From contig CAJJCZ010000009.1 in NCBI GenBank assembly GCA_905182795.1, positions 1 through 64,000 on the forward strand: a DNA stretch of 64,000 bases. Reading direction: 5' to 3'. Source of the DNA: an uncultured bacterium (GTDB lineage: Bacteria; Fidelibacterota; Marinisomatia; Marinisomatales; Marinisomataceae). A model generated the notes under the pieces. The model was given only the letters and a program-made list of their open reading frames with translations, was not told where the DNA came from and did no database searches. This document shows positions 1-8,550 of this stretch, piece by piece. The translations under genes were made by a program, and so were the position numbers. Position 1 is the first letter of the stretch. Each line of letters begins with the position of its first letter.

Positions 1-263
1 CAGCAGAAGAGCCGGTAGCAGAAGAAGCTCCAGCAGAAGAGCCGGTAGCAGAAGAAGCTCCAGTTGAAGAAGCTCCAGCAGAAGAAGCTCCAGCAGAAGA
101 GCCGGTAGCAGAAGAAGCTCCAGTTGAAGAAGCTCCAGTTGAAGAAGCTCCAGCAGAAGAGCCGGTAGCAGAAGAAGCTCCAGCAGAAGAGCCGGTAGCA
201 GAAGAAGCTCCAGTTGAAGAAGCTCCAGCAGAAGAAGCTCCAGCAGAAGATTCAAATAAATAA
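1..263 (+). CDS. rpsP: C-terminal tail of probable ribosomal protein S16 (5' end outside window)
   Basis: This is an open frame from the left edge to TAA at 261-263 (codon phase begins at base 3). It encodes only a low-complexity tail of sixteen pentapeptides (AEEPV, AEEAP, VEEAP) ending AEDSNK, so no fold is visible. The position just before trmD-rplS fits the rpsP-rimM-trmD-rplS cluster. S16 proteins of Bacteroidetes-like bacteria commonly carry Ala/Glu-rich C-terminal extensions, so S16 is the preferred assignment. A RimM or an unrelated protein with an acidic tail cannot be excluded, because the N-terminal part lies upstream. If it is S16, rimM is missing from its usual place. The tail is noticeably more GC-rich than the rest of the window. 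Confidence 0.55.
   Translation, partial: AEEPVAEEAPAEEPVAEEAPVEEAPAEEAPAEEPVAEEAPVEEAPVEEAPAEEPVAEEAPAEEPVAEEAPVEEAPAEEAPAEDSNK
3..242 (+). repeat. 16 x 15-bp in-frame tandem repeat with an internal 100-bp duplication
   Basis: Sixteen 15-bp units run in frame with the coding sequence, each encoding an Ala/Val-Glu-Glu-Ala/Pro-Pro/Val pentad. Bases 1-100 and 151-250 are identical, so a higher-order block was copied on top of the 15-bp unit. The exact identity suggests recent slippage or unequal recombination. The array probably continues upstream of the window. Confidence 0.9.
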
Positions 264-266
264 AAT

Positions 267-308
267 TTGAGATCTATAGTTGCGGTATTAGGTAAATATA
301 AAATATGA
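267..308 (+). other. 13-codon mini-ORF coupled to trmD, possible rimM remnant or leader peptide
   Basis: A TTG-initiated reading frame of 13 codons ([13 protein letters not shown]) fills the gap between the acidic-tail gene and trmD. Its TGA stop overlaps the trmD ATG as ATGA. The string IVAVLGK resembles the first strand of RimM, which normally lies exactly here. It may be the relic of a deleted rimM, a coupling leader, or chance. I see no strong ribosome binding site before the TTG. Confidence 0.25.
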
Positions 309-1003
309 ATATTTTTTTTATTACACCATTTCCTGATTCAATTAAGACTTTAATTGAAAATAATATTGCTAATCAAGGAGTTAAGAAAGGCTTAGTAAAT
401 ATCGACATTGTTAATCCTAGAGATTTCGCTAAAGACTCTTATAAGAAAATAGATGATGAGCCTTATGGCGGAGGAAGTGGAATGGTTATGATGTGTCAGC
501 CATTTTTTGATGCAATTGATTATTGTATATCTAAGTCTGATAGTAAGCCAAGAATCATATTCCCATCTCCAAGGGGAAAAATGTTAAATCACTCTATTTC
601 ATCTGAACTCAGTAAAGAAGAAGAATTAATATTTATTTGTGGTCATTATAAAGGGTTAGATGAAAGAATTATTGATAAATATGTAGATTTTGAAGTATCT
701 ATTGGAGATTATATTATTTCAAATGGTGAATTATCCTCTATGATTGTATTTGATTCTATTGTTCGTTTAATACCTGGAGTATTAAACAATTTAAATTCCG
801 CAATGACTGATTCTTTTGTTGACGATTTACTTGATGCTCCTTATTTTACGCGTCCTAATCAAATAGATGGATTAAAAGTGCCAGATGTGCTATTATCAGG
901 CAATCATAAGTCCATAGAAGATTGGAAAAAAAAGAAAAAAATTGAAATAACCAAAGACAGAAGACCTGATCTTTGGAGAAAGTATAAGAAATTAAATGAT
1001 TAA
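305..1003 (+). CDS. trmD: tRNA (guanine-N1-)-methyltransferase TrmD
   Basis: TrmD methylates N1 of G37 in tRNAs with G36, using S-adenosylmethionine, which prevents +1 frameshifting. The 232-residue protein has the family signatures [10 protein letters not shown] near residue 53, [13 protein letters not shown] near 110, and the SPOUT-knot segment [11 protein letters not shown] near 130. The C-terminal DAPYFTRP motif follows the long linker. The length is normal for the family. The start ATG overlaps the stop of a 13-codon ORF, and the 3' end overlaps rplS by 8 nt, which suggests coupling. The identification is firm. Confidence 0.97.
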   Translation: MNIFFITPFPDSIKTLIENNIANQGVKKGLVNIDIVNPRDFAKDSYKKIDDEPYGGGSGMVMMCQPFFDAIDYCISKSDSKPRIIFPSPRGKMLNHSISSELSKEEELIFICGHYKGLDERIIDKYVDFEVSIGDYIISNGELSSMIVFDSIVRLIPGVLNNLNSAMTDSFVDDLLDAPYFTRPNQIDGLKVPDVLLSGNHKSIEDWKKKKKIEITKDRRPDLWRKYKKLND

Positions 1004-1319
1004 AGATAATTTAAGAGACGATATTCCGAATTTTAAGACCGGAGATACATTATCTATCAATGTTAATGTAAGAGAAGGAAAGAAAGTTCGACAACAGCTT
1101 TTTAAAGGTACTGTCATTGCACGTAAGGGCTCTGGTATTGCAGAAACTATTACTATTAGAAAGATGTCTGATGGTATAGGAGTTGAAAGAATATTTCCTC
1201 TTCATTCACCTGTTATTGCTTCTATTAAAGTAGATAGAGTAAATAAAGTTAGAAGAGCAAAACTTTATTATTTAAGAGGTCTTTCTGGTAAAGCAGCAAG
1301 ATTAGCTGAAAAAAAATAA
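996..1319 (+). CDS. rplS: 50S ribosomal protein L19
   Basis: L19 sits at the 30S-50S interface. The 107-residue product carries the L19 core ([40 protein letters not shown]). The ATG lies inside the last codons of trmD (8-nt overlap) and gives an N-terminus that aligns with other L19 proteins. It follows the conserved trmD-rplS order. It lacks only a few residues of the usual N-terminal helix. Confidence 0.97.
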   Translation: MIKDNLRDDIPNFKTGDTLSINVNVREGKKVRQQLFKGTVIARKGSGIAETITIRKMSDGIGVERIFPLHSPVIASIKVDRVNKVRRAKLYYLRGLSGKAARLAEKK

Positions 1320-1322
1320 AGA

Positions 1323-2465
1323 TTGATTTATAGCACCCTACTTTTTGTTCTAGGCTTATCTCACATGTCTGTCCATATTGTAATGATGCTGATTCCAAGC
1401 ATGTTTATTAATTTGATTAATTTTTATGATCTTAGCGCATCATCTCTTGGATTAATTTTTAGTGTTAGCAGTTTTTGTTTTGGCCTTGGTTCTTTGCCCA
1501 TGTCTTTATTATATAACAAATATGGACCTAGAGTATTACTTGTTTTTTCTCAAATAGGAATCTTTATTGCTGCTCTTTTAGCGTCTAATTCTCAAAGTAT
1601 TGAAAGCTTTGCAATCTTTAATATTTTTTTAGGTCTTTTTGCAAGCATTCATCACCCTGTATCTTTAACTCTTATATCAGAAGTATTTGATAAAAATATA
1701 TCAAAAGCCAATGCCTTTCATGGCGTCTTTGGAAGTTTAGGTGTATCTACTGGACCATTACTATGCTACTATGCAATTACTAATTTTGATTGGCAATTCT
1801 CTTTTTTCCTTGTAGCTATTTTTAATTTAGCAATTGCGCCTATAACCTATTTTGTTATTCCTAAATTCAAAACAAGAGAATCGTTAAGTGCGTTAGATTT
1901 TAAAATGGGAAATCAATTAAAGATGTTACAAATATTCTTTCTTATATCTTTGATTGTAGGAATAGTATTTACAATTTTTAATACATTTATTCCGTCAGTC
2001 TTTAAAGTTGCTATCGGAGACCAATCAAACTTATTTGTATCAGGAATTTTAATATTTGGAATTTTTGGACAAGTATTGTCAGGCTTTTTTGGAGATAAGT
2101 TTAATAGAATCAAATTATTATCAATTGTCTTAATGGTGTTATGTCCATTATTTATTGCCACATATTTTTTGAGTAATCTTTCATTAATTGCAGTTTCAGT
2201 ATTGTTAGCCGTGTTTATGTATTCTATTCAACCTTTGATTAATTCAATTATTAAAGATATCACTACCGCAAAAATTCGCTCCGTAGTCTTTGGAATAAAT
2301 TTCTTTTTAATGTTTGGAGTATCAGGCCTTGTTGCCGCATTAGGAGGATTAATTGCAGATTTATATAGTTTTGAGTTAATTTTCCCTATATTTTCGATAT
2401 TATTTCCAGTAGGAATTTTTTTACTATATTTATTATATAAAAGCAAAGAGATGGTAGAGGTATAA
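1323..2465 (+). CDS. major facilitator superfamily transporter
   Basis: This is a 380-residue integral membrane protein with about 12 hydrophobic segments, starting at TTG 1323, three bases after rplS. The cytoplasmic loop between TM2 and TM3 has a degenerate MFS motif (YNKYGPR), repeated in the second half as FGDKFNR. The pattern HGVFGSLGVSTGP around residue 139 recalls Fsr-type (fosmidomycin-resistance-like) exporters, but the substrate cannot be read from sequence. It ends one base into yicC, so it is probably co-translated. It is an accessory gene inserted between rplS and yicC. Confidence 0.8.
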   Translation: MIYSTLLFVLGLSHMSVHIVMMLIPSMFINLINFYDLSASSLGLIFSVSSFCFGLGSLPMSLLYNKYGPRVLLVFSQIGIFIAALLASNSQSIESFAIFNIFLGLFASIHHPVSLTLISEVFDKNISKANAFHGVFGSLGVSTGPLLCYYAITNFDWQFSFFLVAIFNLAIAPITYFVIPKFKTRESLSALDFKMGNQLKMLQIFFLISLIVGIVFTIFNTFIPSVFKVAIGDQSNLFVSGILIFGIFGQVLSGFFGDKFNRIKLLSIVLMVLCPLFIATYFLSNLSLIAVSVLLAVFMYSIQPLINSIIKDITTAKIRSVVFGINFFLMFGVSGLVAALGGLIADLYSFELIFPIFSILFPVGIFLLYLLYKSKEMVEV

Positions 2466-3268
2466 TGCTAGTAAGTATGACAGGTTTTGGTATTGGGCAC
2501 TATGAAGATAGCAGCGTTGTTATAGATGTAGAGCTTAAATCATTTAATTCAAGATACTTTGAATTAAATACCAGATCTTTTGATCTATCCGGAGAGTCAG
2601 AGTATAAAATAAGAGCTTTTTTAAAAAGTAAACTTAAAAGAGGTTCTATAAATTTGACTGTTAAAATTGATTCTAAAAATCAATTAAAATTAAATAAGCA
2701 CAAATTAGAAAGTATTATGAATTCATATAGAGAAATAGAAAGTGAGTATAATTTAGATTTAAATTATAGCCACCTGCTTAGAAATAATGATATTATGAGT
2801 TTTACAACATTACCTAAATCGATAGAAAGTAAAGTATTAAAAGCAATTAAAATTGCAGTAGATCAAGTTTTAGATATGAGGTCGAAAGAAGGTAAATCTA
2901 TTGAAAAAGAGTTTATGAAATATATCTCTATTGCCAAGAAAGATTTAAAAAAGATTGAATCTATTTATTTAAAATCAGTTAATAAGAAAGTTAGTTCTAA
3001 GGCAGCAAATGAATCTAAAATTGAAGAATTAGAAAAACTTGATGTAACTGAAGAAATTGATAGAACAAATAGTCACTTTAATCAAATAATTCTTTCCGTA
3101 AACTCAAAAGATCTTTCAGGTAAAAAAATAAGTTTTATCCTTCAAGAAATTAATAGAGAGTCGAATACAATTTTATCTAAATTTTTAGATAAAAATATTG
3201 CTAAATATGCAATAAGCTTAAAAATGCAGGCAGAAAAACTAAGAGAACAAGTGAGTAATATTTTATGA
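2465..3268 (+). CDS. yicC: YicC family endoribonuclease
   Basis: YicC proteins are endoribonucleases; in E. coli YicC acts on small RNAs. The 267-residue protein opens with the hallmark MTGFG (residues 5-9) and the strand VELKSFNSRYFEL, and ends with the typical segment INRESNTILSKFLDKNI followed by a helix with EKLREQV. It is about 20 residues shorter than the E. coli protein, mainly in the middle coiled region. It begins 1 nt inside the MFS gene and overlaps gmk by 4 nt (ATGA). The yicC-gmk-rpoZ order is widely conserved. Confidence 0.93.
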   Translation: MLVSMTGFGIGHYEDSSVVIDVELKSFNSRYFELNTRSFDLSGESEYKIRAFLKSKLKRGSINLTVKIDSKNQLKLNKHKLESIMNSYREIESEYNLDLNYSHLLRNNDIMSFTTLPKSIESKVLKAIKIAVDQVLDMRSKEGKSIEKEFMKYISIAKKDLKKIESIYLKSVNKKVSSKAANESKIEELEKLDVTEEIDRTNSHFNQIILSVNSKDLSGKKISFILQEINRESNTILSKFLDKNIAKYAISLKMQAEKLREQVSNIL

Positions 3269-3825
3269 AAAATTTCTTTGTCATATCAGGATCTTCAGGT
3301 TCAGGAAAAACAACATTACTAGAATTGCTTTCTCGTGATTTAAATATAGATATTTCAGTTTCATGTACTACTCGAAAGAAAAGAAAGTATGAAATTGATG
3401 GAGTACATTACTTGTTTGTATCAAAAGAAAAATTTGAAGAGATGATTGACCAAGAAGAATTTCTTGAATATGAAAATGTCCATGGAGACTTATACGGAAC
3501 ACCATTAGATACTTTAAAGGGTTATATCGAAAAGGATAAATCCCTTTTTTTAGAATTGGATGTAAAAGGGGCATTGAGTCTTAAAAAAATATACCCATCA
3601 AATACAATATCTATTTTTCTTTCACCACCAAATTTGGAGGAATTAAGAGCTAGATTGGTAAGCAGATCAACAGAGTCTGCTGATGAAATTGAAAAAAGAT
3701 TAAGTAGATTTGGAGAAGAAGACAATTTAAAAAAAGAATTTGACTATACACTTATTAATGATAATTTCGAAACCACGTTTGAAAAGATAAAAAAAATGAT
3801 TATTTCATTCACAAAAAAGGATTAA
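3265..3825 (+). CDS. gmk: guanylate kinase
   Basis: This enzyme phosphorylates GMP to GDP with ATP in nucleotide salvage and biosynthesis. The 186-residue protein has the P-loop GSSGSGKTTL at about residues 9-18, the GMP-binding stretch SCTTRKKRKYEIDGVHY (typically S-T-R-R-E-G-Y), and the LID region RLVSRSTESADEIEKRL. The length is normal. The ATG overlaps the yicC stop as ATGA and rpoZ follows after 3 bases, the usual gmk-rpoZ arrangement. Confidence 0.96.
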   Translation: MKNFFVISGSSGSGKTTLLELLSRDLNIDISVSCTTRKKRKYEIDGVHYLFVSKEKFEEMIDQEEFLEYENVHGDLYGTPLDTLKGYIEKDKSLFLELDVKGALSLKKIYPSNTISIFLSPPNLEELRARLVSRSTESADEIEKRLSRFGEEDNLKKEFDYTLINDNFETTFEKIKKMIISFTKKD

Positions 3826-3828
3826 AAA

Positions 3829-4116
3829 ATGGCAGTTGAAGCAATTTCTTTTAAAAAATTATTAAAAAAAACTGATGACATCTATGAAGCAGTTCTCGTT
3901 GCATCTAAAAGAGCAAGACAGATTTTACAAGATCGTGTCGTAAAACAAATGATTAACGACAGCGAAGAAATGATAGATGATGAGGGAATTTTTGCAGAAC
4001 CTACTGTAAGAGAAAATATTGATTACGATAAAGAAGAAAAAGTTACAAGTATTGCTCTTAATGAATTTTTAGATGGAAAAATTGATTGGAAAAAGTCAGA
4101 CGAATCAATTGAGTAG
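3829..4116 (+). CDS. rpoZ: RNA polymerase omega subunit
   Basis: Omega (the Rpb6/RpoK family) helps assemble RNA polymerase by clamping the beta' C-terminus, and is a (p)ppGpp contact in proteobacteria. The 95-residue protein has the conserved helix YEAVLVASKRARQI at about 19-32 and the following NEFLDGKI near the C-terminus. Its position directly after gmk supports the call. coaBC, which often follows in other bacteria, is absent; ung follows instead. Confidence 0.88.
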   Translation: MAVEAISFKKLLKKTDDIYEAVLVASKRARQILQDRVVKQMINDSEEMIDDEGIFAEPTVRENIDYDKEEKVTSIALNEFLDGKIDWKKSDESIE

Positions 4117-4879
4117 TAATCTTAGTATCAAGAAACAATATCTGGACCAAAACAAAGAATTATTTGGCAAAGAGATCTTCTTAGAATTAACCAAAAAATC
4201 TAAATTATCAAAAACTGTTCTTATTGAGGATTCATGGTATCAAGTACTTCAAAGTGAATTTTCAAAAGACTATTGGAAATCTTTAACAGATAATGTTCGT
4301 AATCTTTATAAGAAAAAAGTGATATACCCAGATCCTAAAAAAGTATTCAATGCTTTTGATTCTACTCCATTTAATCAAGTTAAGATAGTTATTATAGGTC
4401 AAGATCCATATCATGGAGCTGGACAAGCACATGGACTATCTTTTAGTGTAGAAAAAGATACTAAGATGCCTCCTACCTTACGAAATATCTATAAAGAACT
4501 AAACTCAGACTTAAATATACCTATTCCAAATACTGGTAATTTGCAACCTTGGGCAGATCAAGGAGTTTTATTGTTAAATACGGTATTAACTGTTGAAGCC
4601 AATCAAGCTAATTCACACAAAAATTTAGGTTGGGAAATATTTACTAAAGCAGCTATTGAGGCTGTATCTAAAGAATTAAAAAATGTAGTATTTATACTTT
4701 GGGGCAAGCAAGCACAGTCTTTTCATTCTATTCTAAATGAAGATATTCATTGCATTCTTTCTTCTGCGCATCCTTCACCGCTATCAGCATACAATGGATT
4801 TTTAGGTTGTAAGCATTTTTCTAAAGCTAATGACTACTTAGTAAAAAATGGTAAAGAGCCTATAGATTGGATTATATAA
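4109..4879 (+). CDS. ung: uracil-DNA glycosylase, family 1, with N-terminal extension
   Basis: Ung removes uracil from DNA and starts base-excision repair. The catalytic domain shows GQDPYHGAGQAHGLSFSV (water-activating Asp in the first motif), a central NTVLTVE, and HPSPLSAYNGFLGCKHF carrying the leucine-loop region and catalytic His. About 45-50 residues precede the usual start of the domain (W near the tWxxvL motif) and are not part of family 1. The ORF track begins at ATG 4073, which overlaps rpoZ by 44 nt. I prefer the in-frame TTG at 4109, with an 8-nt overlap, but neither has a clear ribosome binding site. The function is certain; the start is not. Confidence 0.9.
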   Translation: MSSNLSIKKQYLDQNKELFGKEIFLELTKKSKLSKTVLIEDSWYQVLQSEFSKDYWKSLTDNVRNLYKKKVIYPDPKKVFNAFDSTPFNQVKIVIIGQDPYHGAGQAHGLSFSVEKDTKMPPTLRNIYKELNSDLNIPIPNTGNLQPWADQGVLLLNTVLTVEANQANSHKNLGWEIFTKAAIEAVSKELKNVVFILWGKQAQSFHSILNEDIHCILSSAHPSPLSAYNGFLGCKHFSKANDYLVKNGKEPIDWII

Positions 4880-4933
4880 TCAATATTTATATAAATAAAT
4901 CTCAAAAAAATAAAGATTATATAAAGGATTAAC

Positions 4934-5032
4934 TTGTCACATGTCAAAAAGATTGCTAATCTAATAAAGAAGCAATTTAATGATGTTGAAAGTATGTGGA
5001 TAAATACAAACTTTAAAAAAAATGGCAAATAA
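4934..5032 (+). CDS. possible 32-residue small protein upstream of dnaB
   Basis: This short ORF is below the ORF-track cut-off. A TTG at 4934 is preceded by AAAGGA with 6-nt spacing, a better ribosome binding site than most genes here have. The product begins with the helix-like string SHVKKIANLIKKQFND, is lysine-rich, and has no membrane segment. The stop overlaps the dnaB start region by 11 nt, so it could be a coupling leader for dnaB. I do not recognise the family. It could also be chance in AT-rich spacer. Confidence 0.35.
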   Translation: MSHVKKIANLIKKQFNDVESMWINTNFKKNGK

Positions 5033-6383
5033 TAAAAATAACGATTTAAACTTACAGCCGCAGGCTATAGAAGCAGAAGAAGCTGTTCTTGGCTCTATGA
5101 TGATTGATGAAGATGCTACTAATAGAGCAATAACTCTATTGGGATCTAGTCATTATTTTTATAAAGATTCCCATAGAAAGATTTTTGATGCAATGCTTTC
5201 TTTGTCTTCTAAGAATAATCCAATTGATACAGTTTCTGTATCTGACGAACTCAAGAAAACTAAATCATTAAAATCTGTAGGAGGGTTATATTATTTAACC
5301 GGGTTAGTCGATAAGGTTCCCACGTCTGCAAATATTGAAATATATGCTAAAATAGTAAAAGAAAAAGGAATGCTTCGCGATTTAATCTCTGCTTCACATA
5401 AAATCTCTAAAAAAGCATTTGATGCAGGAGATGCGGTTGGATCTATTTTAGATGAAGCTGAACAATCTATATTTAACCTTACAGAACAAAAAGATACTAA
5501 AATTTATTCACATATTGAGCCAATTTTAGCCGAAACAGTAAAAAGACTAGAAGGTATTGCCGCTAATCCAGGTGGTGTTGTTGGTGTTCCATCAGGTATT
5601 ATCGATTTAGATAAAGTAACCTCTGGATTTCAAAAAAGTGATCTAATTATTATTGCAGGTAGACCTGCGATGGGTAAAACAGCGCTAGCATTGTCTATAG
5701 CCAGAAATGCTGCATTAGAAAATAAGTCACCTGTAGCAATTTTTAGTCTTGAGATGTCAAGCGATCAACTAGGTACAAGACTTCTTTCATCTGAGGCTAA
5801 AATAGATCAATCAGAAGCAAGAAGTGGACGATTAGCTGCTTCAAAATGGAAAAATATTAATATTGCTTCCGGTAGATTAGCGCAGGCTCCTTTGTATATA
5901 GATGATACACCAGCCCTATCAATTTTAGATTTAAGATCAAGAGCAAGAAGATTAAAAAGAGAAAGAGATATTGAATTGATTGTTGTTGATTATCTTCAAT
6001 TAATGCAAGGTCCTAAAACCGAAAATAGGCAGTATGAAATTTCATCTATTACCCAATCTTTGAAAGCTCTTGCTAAAGAATTAGATATTCCTATTATTGC
6101 TCTTTCGCAGCTTTCTAGAGCTGTAGAATCCAGAACAGATAAAAGACCTCAGTTATCAGATCTTAGAGAAAGTGGTGCAATTGAACAGGATGCAGATGTT
6201 GTAATTTTCCTTTATCGTCCTTATGTATATAATGAAAAAGATGAAGAAAAAGGACTAGCATTTTTAATTGTCGCAAAACAAAGAAATGGTCCTACCAAGA
6301 CTGTGAGAGCTACATTCGTAGACCAATATACAAGATTTGAAAATTATTCTGATTTTTTTGAATCTAATGATATGAGTGAATAA
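5022..6383 (+). CDS. dnaB: replicative DNA helicase DnaB
   Basis: DnaB is the hexameric 5'-3' helicase of the replication fork. The N-terminal domain (PQAIEAEEAVLGSMM) is followed by a RecA-like core with Walker A GRPAMGKTAL at about residues 213-222, Walker B IELIVVDYLQLM, the DnaB-specific SQLSRAVESR, and the arginine-finger region LRESGAIEQDADVVIFLYR. At 453 residues it is of normal length and without an intein. ATG 5022 is chosen because the protein aligns from its first residues. It overlaps the next gene by 1 nt. Confidence 0.97.
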   Translation: MANNKNNDLNLQPQAIEAEEAVLGSMMIDEDATNRAITLLGSSHYFYKDSHRKIFDAMLSLSSKNNPIDTVSVSDELKKTKSLKSVGGLYYLTGLVDKVPTSANIEIYAKIVKEKGMLRDLISASHKISKKAFDAGDAVGSILDEAEQSIFNLTEQKDTKIYSHIEPILAETVKRLEGIAANPGGVVGVPSGIIDLDKVTSGFQKSDLIIIAGRPAMGKTALALSIARNAALENKSPVAIFSLEMSSDQLGTRLLSSEAKIDQSEARSGRLAASKWKNINIASGRLAQAPLYIDDTPALSILDLRSRARRLKRERDIELIVVDYLQLMQGPKTENRQYEISSITQSLKALAKELDIPIIALSQLSRAVESRTDKRPQLSDLRESGAIEQDADVVIFLYRPYVYNEKDEEKGLAFLIVAKQRNGPTKTVRATFVDQYTRFENYSDFFESNDMSE

Positions 6384-8548
6384 TGGAATCTTCAATAAGT
6401 GAAAATCTTCACGAAGATCTAATAAGTAAAAAAAGCAATAATCTTCTTGATAGAATTCCATTAAAAAAAAATAAAATAGTTATAAAAAATGCTCTAGATT
6501 TTTCTGTTAAGATGCATAAAGGTCAAAAAAGAAAATCTGGTCTTCCTTATGTTAGTCACTGTATAGATGTAGCCAATATTCTATTAGATTGGAATATGGA
6601 TTATACAACTATCATTAGTGCATTATTGCATGACGTAATAGAAGACACTAAAGTGTCTTTAGACGATATCGACAAAGAGTTTGGAAGTGATGTAGCTCTT
6701 CTTGTCGTCGGAGTAACTAAAATTGACCATATTGCCTTTAGATCTTTGGAGCATAAGCAAGCTGAAAATTTTACTAAACTATTTCTTTCTCTCGCTAAAG
6801 ATCTCAGAGTGATTATTATCAAATTTGCAGATCGTTTAAACAATATGGAAACTATTGAATATTTATCTCCTAAGAAGCGTAAAGAAATTGCATTAGAAAC
6901 AAAAGAAATCTTTGTTCCTTTAGCACATAGGCTTGGTATGGCAGGTCTTAAATGGAAATTTGAAGACTTAATTTTAAAATGCTTAGATGTAAAGTCTTAT
7001 AATAATATTAAGAAAAAAATTGAAGGTTCTTCAAAATTGAATCAAAATATTTTAGACTCCACTATTCTCCCTGTTAAAAATGAGTTAAATTCATATAAAA
7101 TAAACTCTGAAATTTCAGGTAGATACAAATCAATATCTTCTATTAGTAGAAAAATAGAATTAAGAAATAAAAAATTTGAAGATATATATGATTTATATGC
7201 TATTAGAATTATAGTAGATAAAATAGAAGAATGTTATCTCTCTTTGGGTGTTATTCACAGTATATATCCACCAGTTCAAGAACGTTTCAAAGACTTTATT
7301 GCTACACCTAAAACTAATGGATATCAATCTATACATACTACAGTTATGACTAAGAATAATAGGTTAACAGAAGTTCAAATCAGAACAAAAGAAATGGACT
7401 ATACAGCTGAGGTAGGCGTAGCTGCACATTGGATATACAAGGGAAATTCTGAGATGCAAAATTTTGATGAACAGATTCCTTGGCTAAGAGATTTAGTAGT
7501 TATGATGACTAGTGACAATACTGACCCAGAAGAGCTTATTGAATTTTTAAAGATTGACATGTTTGAAGATGAAATTTTTATTTTTACTCCAAAAGGAGAC
7601 TTGATAAAACTTCCTGTCGATTCAACGCCGCTAGATTTTGCTTTTGCAATACATAGCCAGCTAGGTTTTTCTTGTATACGAGCGAAAGTAAATAAAAAAC
7701 TTGTTCCCCTAAGTTACAAGCTCAATAATGGAGATATAGTAGAGATGGAGACCAGTAAAGACCAAAAACCGAATAGTGGTTGGTTAAGTTTTGTAAAAAC
7801 TTCAAAAGCATCACATGCAATTGGAAAATATCTTAGAAAAGTTGAGCTCGAAGAGAGTATAAAAATAGGAAATCACCTACTTCAAAAAAGTTTAAGAAAA
7901 TTAAAAATTTATGATAAGCTTTATGAAGTAAAGAAGGGCTCTATTGATATAGGGTATAAAAATTTTAATGAATTATTATCAGATTTAGGAAGGGGTGGAT
8001 CGACTGTAAAGGATGTTGTAACAAAAATATTTCCAGATATTAAGACAGCTCCAGATAAAGTGTCGCAAGATAAAGAGTTTATAGATTCAGCTAGATCTGA
8101 TTTTGAAGGAATTAGTTTAGATGGAGTAAAAAATCTTGTTGTTGATTATGGAAAATGTTGTAATCCAATTCCAGGAGATGATGTAATAGGTTACATATCT
8201 AGAGGAAGAGGCCTTATTGTACATAGGTTATCTTGTTCAAACCTGTCTTCGCTCTCTGAATCAGAAGATAGGATCGTTTCTGTTAATTGGGATACAAAGA
8301 AAAATATTTCCTTTAAGGTAAAGATTCATATTGCTTGTATTGATTCTTCTGGAGTTTTAAATGATATTGCTGATACAATTTCAAAAAAGAAGATAAATAT
8401 ATTAGACGTTAAAACAGATGTTACAGAAGGGGGCTTAGCAAATATATGGATTATTTGTAAAATTGAAGACCTTTCTCAGTTAAAAATGATTATGAAATCT
8501 ATTTCAAAATTAAAAAATGTAGACTCTGTTGAAAGAGTATACTCTTAG
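6383..8548 (+). CDS. relA: bifunctional (p)ppGpp synthetase/hydrolase (Rel/SpoT)
   Basis: This protein makes and degrades the alarmone (p)ppGpp. The N-terminal HD hydrolase looks intact (H59, HD at 83-84 in LLHDVIEDT, then FADRLNNMETI). The synthetase domain has RYKSISSISRK and GYQSIHTTV, followed by TGS (IFIFTPKGDLIKLP) and a C-terminal ACT domain after the Cys-containing zinc-finger-like segment YGKCCNPIPGDDVIGY. At 721 residues it is full length. Both active sites appear conserved, so it should be a bifunctional Rel. It is the only long RSH gene in the window and lies immediately before ruvX. Confidence 0.95.
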   Translation: MESSISENLHEDLISKKSNNLLDRIPLKKNKIVIKNALDFSVKMHKGQKRKSGLPYVSHCIDVANILLDWNMDYTTIISALLHDVIEDTKVSLDDIDKEFGSDVALLVVGVTKIDHIAFRSLEHKQAENFTKLFLSLAKDLRVIIIKFADRLNNMETIEYLSPKKRKEIALETKEIFVPLAHRLGMAGLKWKFEDLILKCLDVKSYNNIKKKIEGSSKLNQNILDSTILPVKNELNSYKINSEISGRYKSISSISRKIELRNKKFEDIYDLYAIRIIVDKIEECYLSLGVIHSIYPPVQERFKDFIATPKTNGYQSIHTTVMTKNNRLTEVQIRTKEMDYTAEVGVAAHWIYKGNSEMQNFDEQIPWLRDLVVMMTSDNTDPEELIEFLKIDMFEDEIFIFTPKGDLIKLPVDSTPLDFAFAIHSQLGFSCIRAKVNKKLVPLSYKLNNGDIVEMETSKDQKPNSGWLSFVKTSKASHAIGKYLRKVELEESIKIGNHLLQKSLRKLKIYDKLYEVKKGSIDIGYKNFNELLSDLGRGGSTVKDVVTKIFPDIKTAPDKVSQDKEFIDSARSDFEGISLDGVKNLVVDYGKCCNPIPGDDVIGYISRGRGLIVHRLSCSNLSSLSESEDRIVSVNWDTKKNISFKVKIHIACIDSSGVLNDIADTISKKKINILDVKTDVTEGGLANIWIICKIEDLSQLKMIMKSISKLKNVDSVERVYS

Positions 8549-8550
8549 AT

